64,000 nucleotides of DNA from NCBI RefSeq assembly GCF_049532895.1, contig NZ_CP064031.1:496001-560000 (forward strand), in the 5' to 3' direction. This document shows, in pieces, positions 1 through 8,166 of this stretch. The position numbers and the translations under genes are program-made. Every line of letters starts with the position of its first letter. Within the stretch, counting starts at the first letter, position 1. Source of the stretch: Dyella_B acidisoli. GTDB taxonomy: Bacteria; Pseudomonadota; Gammaproteobacteria; Xanthomonadales; Rhodanobacteraceae. Below the pieces are notes generated by a model that saw only the letters and a list, made by a program, of their open reading frames with translations, was not told the origin of the DNA and searched no databases.

Positions 1-933
1 AGTCACGCCGCCAGCTTCGCCAATATTGCTTATGCGAGCAGTTGGTTGAAATGCCATGAGCCAGCCATGTTTGCATGTGCTTTGCTCAATGCGCAGCCAA
101 TGGGTTTCTATGGCCCAAGCCAGATCGTGCAGGATGCGCAGCGAAACGGTATCCGCGTACGCCCAGTAGACGTGCGTTACAGTGATTGGGATTGCACGTT
201 GGAATCCGATGTGCACAGCAAGACGGGATTATCCTTGCGGCTTGGCTTGCGTCAGTTGCGTGGCTGCAGCGAGAAAGTGGCGGAACGTATTTCTACTGCG
301 CGCAACCAAGCTTCTTTCCGTGATGTGGTCGATCTTTGTACGCGTGCCGAGCTGGACTCGCGACATCAGGATTTACTCGCTGACGCTGGCGCCTTGCGTG
401 GTTTGGCCGGTCATCGTCATCGCGCGCTTTGGATCACTTCCGGTGTGGAATCGCAATTACCCTTGTTCGGTCGTTCCAGCCCGAGCGAGCAGGACATCGT
501 ATTACCGCTGCCAACGACAGTCGAAAACATGACGGCCGATTATGCGCACAGCGGATTGAGTCTTGGCCCGCATCCGTTAAAGCTGCTGCGCAGTCGTCTG
601 CGTGCGGAGCGCTACTTGGATTCACACAGCCTGCAGAAGCTGCCGCACGCATCGCACGTTCGCACCGTGGGACTGGTCACGCAACGTCAGCAACCGCAAA
701 CGGCCAGCGGCGTCACTTTCATCACCATCGAGGATGAATTCGGCCACGTGAACGTAGTGGTGTGGAATCACATCGCGCAAACCCAGCGTCGCCCTTATCT
801 AGAGGCACGCCTACTGGCGATCGAAGGGCGCTGGGAAGCGGTCGATGGTGTAAGCCATTTGATTGCACGGCGGCTGCGCGATCTCAGCGGCATGCTGGCG
901 GATCTGGATGCGCGCTCGCGCGATTTTCATTGA
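1..933 (+). CDS. dnaE2: Error-prone DNA polymerase DnaE2/ImuC, C-terminal part
   Basis: Open at the window edge; the reading frame runs from base 1 to a TGA at 931-933, giving about 310 residues of a protein whose family is normally a little over 1,000 long. The visible part begins in the conserved stretch containing LNAQPMGFYGP typical of C-family polymerases and ends with an OB-fold (about the last 95 residues, with VVVWNHIA). DnaE2 (ImuC) is the SOS-induced polymerase that works with ImuA/ImuB in translesion mutagenesis. Absence of the replicative DnaE C-terminal tau-binding region and the short tail favour DnaE2 over DnaE1. The imuA/imuB genes would lie upstream, outside the window. alkB follows after 8 bases. 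Confidence 0.93.
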   Translation, partial: SHAASFANIAYASSWLKCHEPAMFACALLNAQPMGFYGPSQIVQDAQRNGIRVRPVDVRYSDWDCTLESDVHSKTGLSLRLGLRQLRGCSEKVAERISTARNQASFRDVVDLCTRAELDSRHQDLLADAGALRGLAGHRHRALWITSGVESQLPLFGRSSPSEQDIVLPLPTTVENMTADYAHSGLSLGPHPLKLLRSRLRAERYLDSHSLQKLPHASHVRTVGLVTQRQQPQTASGVTFITIEDEFGHVNVVVWNHIAQTQRRPYLEARLLAIEGRWEAVDGVSHLIARRLRDLSGMLADLDARSRDFH

Positions 934-941
934 GGCATTTT

Positions 942-1535
942 ATGCAAGCGCTACTTTTCGAGCAGGGCGTGCAAAGGATTGTCGAAGACCAGACCGGGCC
1001 GATCACTTATTACTCCGACGTCATCACGCCTGCATTGGCTAAAGCCTGGTTCGACGCCTTGCTTGCCCAGGGCGACTGGCACGAAAGCTCACGCATGATG
1101 TACGAGCGCTTGGTAGGCGTACCGCGCTTGCACTGCCATTACGCCGTTGCCAATCCCACATTGCCGAGTGTGTTGCGCGATGCGCTGGCAGTCGTTCGGC
1201 AACATGTGGATACACCGTTCAACAGCATCGGCCTCAACTGTTATCGCGACGAACACGATAGCGTGGCACCGCATAACGACAAGCTGCATGAACTGGTGTC
1301 GCATCAGCCCATTGTGTTGCTGTCATTGGGTGCGACACGCACCATGGTGATTCAGCGCAAGAAACCGCCACGGCTCAAGACCGAATTGGAGCTGGAAGCA
1401 GGCAGCCTGCTGTTGATGGGCTGGAATGCGCAACTGCATTACGACCACGGCATTCCGAAGTTGCAGCAGCCTGTGGGGCCGAGGATCAGCGTGGCGTTTC
1501 GGGTGCGGCCGGAGAAAGCCAGCGAGAGATGGTAG
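942..1535 (+). CDS. alkB: Alpha-ketoglutarate-dependent DNA repair dioxygenase AlkB
   Basis: 197 residues. AlkB-type Fe(II)/2-oxoglutarate dioxygenases repair alkylated bases by oxidative demethylation. Visible signature: the iron-binding HND motif (His111, Asp113), a distal His169 in YDHGIPK, and the 2-oxoglutarate-binding arginine stretch PRISVAFR (Arg181, Arg187), in the expected order and spacing. The ATG at 942 is preceded by a GAGG that overlaps the dnaE2 stop region, so the gene is probably co-transcribed and translationally linked with dnaE2; a longer in-frame opening inside dnaE2 is not needed. This is the short AlkB2/3-like form. The linkage suggests SOS co-regulation, which is inference. 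Confidence 0.92.
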   Translation: MQALLFEQGVQRIVEDQTGPITYYSDVITPALAKAWFDALLAQGDWHESSRMMYERLVGVPRLHCHYAVANPTLPSVLRDALAVVRQHVDTPFNSIGLNCYRDEHDSVAPHNDKLHELVSHQPIVLLSLGATRTMVIQRKKPPRLKTELELEAGSLLLMGWNAQLHYDHGIPKLQQPVGPRISVAFRVRPEKASERW

Positions 1536-1543
1536 GTACAACG

Positions 1544-1637
1544 ACACGGCCGTCATTCCTGCGAAGGTGGGAATCCATTTTCAGCGCTCACTTAAGAGCA
1601 AAATAGATTCTCGCTTTCGCAGGAATGACGGCCGTGT
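1544..1637. repeat. Dispersed inverted repeat, family A (copy 1)
   Basis: Perfect 22-bp arms at 1544-1565 and 1616-1637, with the palindrome continuing imperfectly about another 20 bases into the 50-base centre. The core CGTCATTCC...GGAATGACG recurs at 49039-49156 and 56795-56838, and a variant is at 30426-30566. It lies between convergent alkB and pgk and could act as a two-way transcription terminator. The core resembles widespread small repeats such as neisserial dRS3; the family name here is mine. Confidence 0.85.
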
Positions 1638-1649
1638 GAGGTTACGTGT

Positions 1650-2828
1650 TTACTTCGCTGTCCGCGCCTTGAGGGCAGCCACCGCCGGCAGTTCCTTGCC
1701 TTCCAGGAATTCCAGGAACGCGCCACCGCCGGTGGAAATGTAAGAAACCTTGTCCTCAATCCCATACTTTTCTACCGCCGCCAACGTGTCACCGCCGCCG
1801 GCAATGGAAAACGCCTTGGAATTGGCGACCGCGTGCGCCAACACTTCCGTGCCCTTGCCGAATGCATCGAATTCGAACACGCCCACCGGACCGTTCCACA
1901 CGACCGTGCCAGCCTTGGCGATCAGTTCGGCATACAGCTTGGCGGTCTCCGGGCCGATGTCGAGGATCATCTCGCCGTCCTTCACCTGATCCACGGCTTT
2001 CACCGTGGCGGGCGCGTGCGCGGAAAATTCCGGGGCCACTACGACGTCCACCGGCATCGGTACTTCGGCGCCGCGGCGCTTGGCGTCGGCCAGCACTTTC
2101 TTGGCGGCGGGAATCAGATCGGGTTCGTACAGCGAGTTGCCAACGGAATGGCCCGCAGCAGCGATGAACGTGTTGGCGATGCCGCCGCCGACGATGAGCT
2201 GATCGACCTTGCCGATCAGATTTTCCAGCAGCGTGAGCTTGGTGGATACCTTGGAGCCGGCCACGATGGCAAGCAGCGGATGCGCAGGATGTTCCAGCGC
2301 CTTACCGAGTGCATCGAGTTCCGCGCAGAGCAGAGGGCCTGCGGCGGCAGTTGGCGCGAACTTGATCACGCCATGCGTGGACGCCTGCGCGCGATGCGCG
2401 GTGCCGAAAGCATCCATCACGAATACGTCGCACAGTGCGGCGTACTTCTTGGAGAGTACCTCGTCATCTTTGCCTTCGCCCACATTCATGCGGCAGTTTT
2501 CCAGCACCACCACTTCGCCATCGGCCACGTCCACGCCATTGAGATAATCGGCAATCAGGCGCACCGGCTTGCCGAGTTGTTCACCCAACCACGTTGCCAC
2601 CGGCGCGAGTGAGGATTCGGCATCGAACTGACCTTCCTTCGGGCGACCCAAGTGCGATATCACCATCACCTTGGCACCAGCATCGCGCGCCGCCTTGATG
2701 GTGGGCAGCGAAGCATCCAGGCGCTGGGTGGACGTGATGCGGCCGTTCTCGATCGGCACGTTCAAGTCTTCGCGGATCAGCACGCGTTTGCCGCGCAGGT
2801 CGAGGTCGCTCATGCGGGTGATGGTCAC
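1650..2828 (-). CDS. pgk: Phosphoglycerate kinase
   Basis: 392 residues with the GTG start at 2828. Catalyses 1,3-bisphosphoglycerate + ADP to 3-phosphoglycerate + ATP in glycolysis; cytosolic. Clear family motifs: KRVLIREDLNVP near the N-terminus, SHLGRPKEG, the hinge and nucleotide-site stretch WNGPVGVFE, and GGGDTLAA near the C-terminus. Start choice: an AGGAG lies 7 bases upstream of the GTG, whereas the ATG at 2813 is over 20 bases from it, and the extra MTITR resembles the N-terminus I recall for Xanthomonas Pgk. Full-length family size. Usual glycolytic neighbours such as pyk are not adjacent within this window. Confidence 0.95.
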   Translation of the reverse strand: MTITRMSDLDLRGKRVLIREDLNVPIENGRITSTQRLDASLPTIKAARDAGAKVMVISHLGRPKEGQFDAESSLAPVATWLGEQLGKPVRLIADYLNGVDVADGEVVVLENCRMNVGEGKDDEVLSKKYAALCDVFVMDAFGTAHRAQASTHGVIKFAPTAAAGPLLCAELDALGKALEHPAHPLLAIVAGSKVSTKLTLLENLIGKVDQLIVGGGIANTFIAAAGHSVGNSLYEPDLIPAAKKVLADAKRRGAEVPMPVDVVVAPEFSAHAPATVKAVDQVKDGEMILDIGPETAKLYAELIAKAGTVVWNGPVGVFEFDAFGKGTEVLAHAVANSKAFSIAGGGDTLAAVEKYGIEDKVSYISTGGGAFLEFLEGKELPAVAALKARTAK

Positions 2829-2955
2829 GGGAAAACTCCTGGCAGCTTTGACAAAGTGGGCACTGAGGCCGGAACCGCGTATTTTCCCGCCGGCTCTGCA
2901 GCGATGCAAACGGCGATGAGCATTAAACTTGGGCCTTTCTTCCATGGACCGGCTC

Positions 2956-3615
2956 ATGTCTTCCAGCCTCGTGCTTTACAGCTACTGGCGTTCCAGTGCT
3001 GCCTTCCGCGTACGCATTGCGCTGAATCTAAAGGGTTTGCGTTACGAAACGCGGGCAGTGCACCTGCTCCAGAACGGTGGCGAGCAGCACGCTCCGGACT
3101 ACGTCGCGCTCAATCCGCAGGAGCTGATACCGGCCCTGGTCGATGGGGACAAGGTCATCACCCAGTCGATGACCATCGTGGAATACCTCGATGAAACCCA
3201 TCCAACGCCTGCCCTGCTGCCGGCCGATGCGGCGAGCCGGGCACGTGTGCGTGCGTTGACGCAAGTGGTTGCCTGCGACATTCATCCCCTTGGCAATCTG
3301 CGCGTACTGCAACGCATTGGCATGCAATTTGGTGCTGACGACGAACAGAAAGGCGTGTGGATGCGGCATTGGATTGCGGCCGGTTTCCAGGCGCTGGAAA
3401 CCATGCTGGCGAACAGCAAGGACACGGGCCGTTATTGTCATGGCGATACACCGAGCATGGCCGATCTATGCCTGGTGCCGCAGGTCTATAACGCGCGCCG
3501 TTGGAAGATGTCGCTGGACGAATATCCGACGATCCTGCGCATCGATGCCGCGTGTGCGGAGCTGGATGCATTTCATCAGGCCATGCCGGAGCAGCAGCCT
3601 GACGCGCCTAAGTAA
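2956..3615 (+). CDS. maiA: Maleylacetoacetate isomerase (zeta-class glutathione transferase)
   Basis: 219 residues. Isomerises maleylacetoacetate to fumarylacetoacetate with glutathione in tyrosine/phenylalanine degradation. N-terminal thioredoxin-like domain starts with LYSYWRSSAAFRVRIALNLK; the SSAAFRV serine motif is the zeta-class glutathione site, followed by the cis-proline region ELIPALV and an all-helical C-terminal domain containing the D-rich N-cap stretch SMADLCLVPQVYNA. ATG at 2956 chosen because the family begins right before LYSYW; ATG at 2944 or TTG at 2929 would add a few residues. No other homogentisate-pathway gene is next to it, so a general GST role cannot be excluded. It is divergent from pgk. 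Confidence 0.88.
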   Translation: MSSSLVLYSYWRSSAAFRVRIALNLKGLRYETRAVHLLQNGGEQHAPDYVALNPQELIPALVDGDKVITQSMTIVEYLDETHPTPALLPADAASRARVRALTQVVACDIHPLGNLRVLQRIGMQFGADDEQKGVWMRHWIAAGFQALETMLANSKDTGRYCHGDTPSMADLCLVPQVYNARRWKMSLDEYPTILRIDAACAELDAFHQAMPEQQPDAPK

Positions 3616-3697
3616 AAAGCAAGACGACACCTATGCATGATCATGTGTGCATGCCGGGTCGCACACGCTGATCCGGCTCACTCGTTATGATTCGTGG

Positions 3698-4438
3698 ATG
3701 ACTACCGAACAGCACGCTGTCCCGATGAGTGACGAAGAGCGGATCAAGCTCGAGCCGTCCTGGAAAAGTCGTATCGGCGATTACTTGCAACGCCCGGAGA
3801 TGCGGGCGCTGTCCGAGTTTTTGCGCACGGAGAAACGCGCGGGCAAGGTGATCTATCCGCCGGGACCGGAAATCTTCAATGCGTTCCAGCACACACCGTT
3901 CGATGCGGTGCGGGTGGTGATCTTGGGCCAAGACCCCTACCACGGCCCGGGGCAGGCGCACGGCTTGTGCTTCTCGGTGCGTCCGGGTGTGCCAGCACCG
4001 CCCTCGCTGGTGAACATCTTCAAAGAGATTGACCGCGATCTAGACATTCCGCCGCCCGATCATGGCTGCCTGACTCCATGGGCGGATCGCGGTGTGTTGC
4101 TGCTCAACGCTGTACTCACCGTAGAACGTGGGCTGGCCGCTTCGCACCAGGGCAAGGGCTGGGAAGGTTTTACCGACGCCGCTATCGATGCACTCAACCG
4201 TGAACGCGAGGGCATCGTCTTCATGCTGTGGGGCTCCTATGCCCAGCGCAAAGGCCAGCTCATCGATACCCGTCGCCATGCCGTGCTCAAGTCGGTGCAC
4301 CCCTCGCCGCTGTCGGCGCATCGGGGATTCCTGGGGTGTGGGCACTTTTCCGCCGCCAATCGGTACCTCCAGGCAAACGGGCAGGCGCCCATCGACTGGT
4401 CCCTGCCTTCCCGTGCCGAGCTGGAAAGCGGGATCTAA
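3698..4438 (+). CDS. ung: Uracil-DNA glycosylase (family 1)
   Basis: 246 residues. Removes uracil from DNA, the first step of base excision repair. Signature of family 1 Ung: GQDPYHGPGQAHG with catalytic Asp79, NAVLTVE in the middle, the GSYAQ stretch, and HPSPLSAHRGFLGCGHFS with the catalytic histidine and the DNA-intercalating loop. Start at ATG 3698 gives a normal-length N-terminus; ATG 3725 is a possible alternative. The 220 bases that follow hold the rpoH control region. Confidence 0.95.
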   Translation: MTTEQHAVPMSDEERIKLEPSWKSRIGDYLQRPEMRALSEFLRTEKRAGKVIYPPGPEIFNAFQHTPFDAVRVVILGQDPYHGPGQAHGLCFSVRPGVPAPPSLVNIFKEIDRDLDIPPPDHGCLTPWADRGVLLLNAVLTVERGLAASHQGKGWEGFTDAAIDALNREREGIVFMLWGSYAQRKGQLIDTRRHAVLKSVHPSPLSAHRGFLGCGHFSAANRYLQANGQAPIDWSLPSRAELESGI

Positions 4439-4541
4439 GGGTAGAAGGGCCTGCATCTACGGGGCGCCAGTGAATTCGAGACCTTGCTTTCACTCCCCGA
4501 AAGTCATGCTTGAAAGCTTCCTCCTCGGCATCCACCCCGCA

Positions 4542-4570
4542 TGGACAAGCTCCGGGTATTCATGTACTAT
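4542..4570 (+). promoter_or_regulatory. Predicted sigma-70 type promoter of rpoH
   Basis: A -35 box TGGACA (4542-4547, one mismatch from TTGACA), a 17-base spacer, and a -10 box TACTAT (4565-4570). Transcription would begin near 4577, about 85 bases before the rpoH ATG and 30 bases before the CIRCE. Position and spacing are read from sequence; no transcript evidence is available. Confidence 0.5.
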
Positions 4571-4579
4571 TCGGTACAT
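4562..4579. promoter_or_regulatory. Palindrome over the rpoH -10 box, possible operator
   Basis: Perfect inverted repeat ATGTAC-N6-GTACAT covering the predicted -10 element and start site of rpoH. Its position is right for a repressor site. The binding protein is unknown; it does not match LexA, CIRCE or FNR consensus forms I know. Confidence 0.4.
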
Positions 4580-4606
4580 AAAAGGCGCCGGAACTCGCCG
4601 ATGCCT

Positions 4607-4633
4607 TTAGCACTCCAAGTACCAGAGTGCTAA
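4607..4633 (+). promoter_or_regulatory. CIRCE operator (HrcA binding site) upstream of rpoH
   Basis: TTAGCACTC at 4607-4615, nine spacer bases, GAGTGCTAA at 4625-4633: an exact match to the CIRCE consensus. It lies in the predicted 5' untranslated region, 28 bases before the rpoH start codon and just ahead of the AGGAGG ribosome site. CIRCE is bound by the heat-sensitive repressor HrcA, so rpoH is probably released from repression on heat shock. hrcA itself is not in the window. Confidence 0.93.
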
Positions 4634-4661
4634 GCTCCACCCCATCTTTAGGAGGTTCCAA

Positions 4662-5519
4662 ATGTCCCAAGCCTTGGTGACGGCCAATCTGCCGGTTCCC
4701 AGCGTCGTTGGCAGCCTGGATGCCTATATCTCGGCGGTGCACCGTATCCCGGTGCTCAGTCAGGAAGAAGAGCAAGAACTATCCCGCCGGTACCAGGAGG
4801 ATAGTGACCTCGCCTCCGCCCGTAAGCTGGTGATGTCGCATCTGCGTTTCGTGGTTCACGTCGCGCGCGGCTACAACGGCTACGGACTGCAGCTCTCCGA
4901 CCTCATTCAGGAAGGCAATATCGGCCTGATGAAGGCGGTCAAGCGTTTCGACCCTGATCAGGGCGTGCGCCTAGTGAGCTTCGCCGTGCACTGGATTCGC
5001 GCGGAAATGCACGAATTCATCCTGCGCAACTGGCGCATCGTGAAGGTGGCGACCACCAAAGCGCAGCGCAAGCTGTTCTTCAACCTGCGTAAGAGCAAAA
5101 AGCGCCTTGGCTGGATGAACGCCGAGGAAGTGCGCATGGTCGCGAAGGATCTGGGCGTACCGGAAGCTACTGTGCGCGAGATGGAATCGCGTCTATCCGG
5201 CCGCGACATCGGTTTCGAAGCCCCGGCGGATGCTGAGGAAGATGCCAAGCCGGCCCCGGAAGCGTTCCTGGTCGATGAGGGCGCCGATCCGTACGAGAAC
5301 GTGGCCGACGCCGACCAGACCGACAACCAATTGGAAACGCTTTCCAGCGCGTTGGAAAAACTGGACGAACGCTCGCGCGACATCATCCAGCGCCGTTGGC
5401 TCAATGAAGAAAAGGCCACGTTGCAGGATCTTGCCGATGAGTACGGCGTTTCTGCTGAACGCATTCGTCAGGTCGAAGCCAATGCCATGAAGAAGATGCG
5501 TACATTGTTCGCCGCTTGA
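4662..5519 (+). CDS. rpoH: RNA polymerase heat-shock sigma factor RpoH (sigma-32)
   Basis: 285 residues. Directs RNA polymerase to heat-shock promoters. Region 2 contains DLIQEGNIGLMKAVKRFDP and SFAVHWIRAEM; the RpoH-specific box QRKLFFNLRK is at residues 135-144; region 4 ends with the helix-turn-helix LADEYGVSAERIRQVEANAM. A strong AGGAGG precedes the ATG. The upstream DNA carries a perfect CIRCE, a promoter and a second palindrome, so transcription is likely controlled by HrcA and perhaps another repressor. An intrinsic terminator follows. Gene is monocistronic, unlike layouts where rpoH sits next to dnaK-dnaJ. Confidence 0.96.
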   Translation: MSQALVTANLPVPSVVGSLDAYISAVHRIPVLSQEEEQELSRRYQEDSDLASARKLVMSHLRFVVHVARGYNGYGLQLSDLIQEGNIGLMKAVKRFDPDQGVRLVSFAVHWIRAEMHEFILRNWRIVKVATTKAQRKLFFNLRKSKKRLGWMNAEEVRMVAKDLGVPEATVREMESRLSGRDIGFEAPADAEEDAKPAPEAFLVDEGADPYENVADADQTDNQLETLSSALEKLDERSRDIIQRRWLNEEKATLQDLADEYGVSAERIRQVEANAMKKMRTLFAA

Positions 5520-5541
5520 AGCGACACTGACACGTTTGTAC

Positions 5542-5573
5542 AAAACGGCCTCCTTAGCGGAGGCCGTTTTTGT
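5542..5573 (+). terminator. Intrinsic terminator after rpoH
   Basis: 12-bp perfect stem (5542-5553 with 5559-5570), 5-base loop, T-rich tail. The A-rich 5' side makes it usable by priA transcripts from the other strand as well. Confidence 0.9.
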
Positions 5574-5588
5574 TTAAGCGCTTCGCTA

Positions 5589-7763
5589 TCAATATAGGTC
5601 GATCGGATCCACATCCAAAGACCAGCGCACCTTGCGTGCGCTCGGCAATTGCGCCAGATGGGCCGACCATGGTCGCACCACCGCATGCAGATCGCGTCGG
5701 TTGGAAGCCTCAATCAACAATTGTCCACGCTGGCGCCCTGCACGTAGCGGCATCGGTGCAGGCATCGGCCCGGCGATCTGTAGCGTATTCGTATCGGGCA
5801 AAGCCGCACAGGCTTCGGAAAGAAACGCATCGACGGCCGCACGTTGATGCGCTTCGCAACGCAAAAGCACTTGGTGACCGTAAGGCGGCAATCCTGTCTG
5901 CTTGCGTTCGACCAGCAGTTCTTTCGCTGCGGTGGCGTACCCTTGTGCGAGCAGCGTTCGCAGCAGCGGGTGGTCGGGATGATGCGTCTGCAGCAGCACA
6001 CGACCGGGCTTGCGCGCGCGTCCTGCGCGTCCGGCTACTTGCACCACCAACTGTGCGAGACGCTCGCCGGCGCGAAAGTCGACACTGAGCAAACCTTCGT
6101 CCACGCCGACAATGGCAACCAGCGTGAGATTCGGCAGATCGTGCCCTTTCGCGAGCATCTGCGTACCGACCAGAATCGTCGGAGCATCGTCCGCCAGATT
6201 GCCCAGCAATTGTTCGAACGCATCGCGACGGCGCGTAGTTTCGCGATCGATGCGCAGCACGGGCACTTGTGGAAAGTGTGCGGTAAGCGCTTCTTCCAAT
6301 CGCTCGGTGCCCTGACCTTGCGGTTTCAGTTCCTGGCTGCCGCAGGTAGGGCAGGTTGATGGCACCGGTGCCTGCAGATCACAGTGATGACACACCAGCT
6401 TCCGCCATGCGGCATGGAAGGTAAGCGGATGCTCGCAGCGTGGACATTCCGCATGCCACCCGCAGCTGTGGCATAACAGCACGGGCGCATAGCCGCGACG
6501 GTTGCGAAACACCAGCACTTGCTCGCCGCGCGCGACAGTATCGCCGACTGCATGCAGCAGCGCGGGTGACAGACCGTGCTCCAGGCGTTGCGCGCGCATG
6601 TCGATAATCTGCACCTGCGGCGGTTGCGTGGCGGCCGGACGCGAGCGCAAATGTAGCGCGCGATACCGGCCGGCCTCGACGTTCGCCAGGCTTTCCAGCG
6701 ATGGCGTAGCGGAGCCCAGTAACACGGGCACCTGCAGCGCACGTCCGCGCACCAATGCCAAATCGCGCGCGTGATAGCGGAAGCCTTCCTGCTGCTTGTA
6801 CGCGTTGTCGTGTTCTTCGTCGACGATGATCAAGCCGGCATGCGGCAGCGGTGTGAATGCCGCCGAGCGCGTGCCGAGCACCACCTTGGACTCGCCCGAA
6901 CGCATGCGCAGCCATGCACGAGCGCGCTCGCCTTCGGCCAGGTTGGAGTGCAACACTTCTACGGGCACGCCCAGGCGATCACGCAGCCTGCGGACGGTTT
7001 GCGGCGCAAGGCCGATCTCCGGCACCAGCAGAAGCGCCTGTTTGCCTTGCGCGAGCGTGCGTTCGATGAGGGATAGGTAGACCTCCGTCTTGCCGCTGCC
7101 GGTGACGCCATCAAGCAGAAATGCTTGAAAGCGGCTGAACGCTTCGGTGACGGCAGCAATGGCGGCTTCCTGTTCCGAATGCAACGCAAGCGTGGCGGCG
7201 GCAGGGGAAAAATTTGCCGAAGGTGCGGGTTCCGCGCGTTCGATCAGGCCAGCTTCGGCCAAGCGACGTACGGCAGGGCGCCAGTCGGACAGGGCGATGT
7301 CCAATTCTGTCGTGGACATCGGGCCGGCAAGCAAGACTTGCAACAAAGCCCGACTGCCACCGCGCCGGCTGCCGGCATCCAGCGCACTGCGTCCGGCGAT
7401 CGTCAACTGCCAGATCGGTTCCTGGGTTTCGGGCAGCGCTTTGTCTTCGCGCAGTAGGAGCGGTAAGGCGTTGGCGTAGGCTTCGCCTGGCGCACCCAGC
7501 CAGTAATCAGCAGCCCATCCCAAGGTCTGCATCAGTTCGGCGTCGAGCAACGGCTCGTCATCCAGCACCCGCAACACCCGCTTCAGTTGTTTGTTGCCAA
7601 CGTGCGCCGGCACATCAGCTTCCACGACTACGCCCACCGCCTTGTTGCGCCCGAAGGGCACGAGTACCCGACTCCCGACACTGGCTGCACCCGAAGCGGA
7701 TGGCAAGTAATCGAACAGGGTGGGCAGGGGAACCGGCAGGGCGATGCGAAGAACAAGAGGCAT
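5589..7763 (-). CDS. priA: Primosomal protein N' (replication restart helicase PriA)
   Basis: 724 residues. 3'-5' DNA helicase that recognises stalled forks and reloads the replisome. In order: N-terminal DNA-binding domain (VLVPFGRNKAVGVVV), Walker A GVTGSGKT at 219-226, DEEH box, zinc-binding region with eight cysteines (CHSCGWHAECPRC ... CHHCDLQ ... CPTCG), and helicase motifs V/VI (VGTQMLAKGHD, QVAGRAGR). ATG 7763 starts directly at MPLVLRIALPVPLP, the usual N-terminus; the frame stays open a further 19 codons upstream but this extension has no family similarity. Convergent with rpoH. Confidence 0.95.
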   Translation of the reverse strand: MPLVLRIALPVPLPTLFDYLPSASGAASVGSRVLVPFGRNKAVGVVVEADVPAHVGNKQLKRVLRVLDDEPLLDAELMQTLGWAADYWLGAPGEAYANALPLLLREDKALPETQEPIWQLTIAGRSALDAGSRRGGSRALLQVLLAGPMSTTELDIALSDWRPAVRRLAEAGLIERAEPAPSANFSPAAATLALHSEQEAAIAAVTEAFSRFQAFLLDGVTGSGKTEVYLSLIERTLAQGKQALLLVPEIGLAPQTVRRLRDRLGVPVEVLHSNLAEGERARAWLRMRSGESKVVLGTRSAAFTPLPHAGLIIVDEEHDNAYKQQEGFRYHARDLALVRGRALQVPVLLGSATPSLESLANVEAGRYRALHLRSRPAATQPPQVQIIDMRAQRLEHGLSPALLHAVGDTVARGEQVLVFRNRRGYAPVLLCHSCGWHAECPRCEHPLTFHAAWRKLVCHHCDLQAPVPSTCPTCGSQELKPQGQGTERLEEALTAHFPQVPVLRIDRETTRRRDAFEQLLGNLADDAPTILVGTQMLAKGHDLPNLTLVAIVGVDEGLLSVDFRAGERLAQLVVQVAGRAGRARKPGRVLLQTHHPDHPLLRTLLAQGYATAAKELLVERKQTGLPPYGHQVLLRCEAHQRAAVDAFLSEACAALPDTNTLQIAGPMPAPMPLRAGRQRGQLLIEASNRRDLHAVVRPWSAHLAQLPSARKVRWSLDVDPIDLY

Positions 7764-7925
7764 GGCGTCAGAAGGCGGCCGGCATAGGCGGGAGTGTATC
7801 GCGCATGGCGGGGTACGCACTCACGAAGCGTCGGTGAGGAAAGTCACGATGGATGGTTGCCAGCCATTGCTGCCCTGTCATCTAGGAAAAACGGCTAAGT
7901 GGCTCATCAACACTGGGTTTTCCCC

Positions 7926-7960
7926 TTATCCACAAGAGCTGTGGATAAGTCTGTGGATGT
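7926..7960. promoter_or_regulatory. Cluster of three DnaA-box-like 9-mers
   Basis: A perfect TTATCCACA (7926-7934), a perfect inverted TGTGGATAA (7940-7948), and TGTGGATGT (7952-7960), in a 400-base non-coding gap between priA and the DUF3667 gene. The first two also form a 9-bp hairpin. dnaA, dnaN and rpmH are not nearby, so this is probably not oriC. A single further TGTGGATAA is at 15085-15093. The rest of the gap holds an AT-rich stretch and no credible gene. Confidence 0.6.
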
Positions 7961-8166
7961 GCCGTTGAGAGGAGCCCGTTTCGCGCATTAGAACGGCCGT
8001 TGTGACAGGCTGTTCAACTTTTGACCAGCTAAAAATCTCCATATATATCAATGCATTGAAACGGCGCCTCGTGATTGTCCTAGCGACCTTCACAGGCTTG
8101 ACAGGCTTGTATGTCAATACCTTGACGCTGTGCAAAACCGAGCTTTCGGCCTTCCAAAAATGACAA

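Noticed and set aside
4509..4542. Possible sigma-32 promoter (CTTGAAA and CCCCGCAT) ahead of rpoH
   Set aside because: The 19-base spacing is longer than sigma-32 promoters tolerate; the sigma-70 type pair at 4542-4570 fits better.
7926..7960. Chromosomal origin of replication
   Set aside because: Only three DnaA-box-like sites, no neighbouring dnaA, dnaN, rpmH or gyrB.
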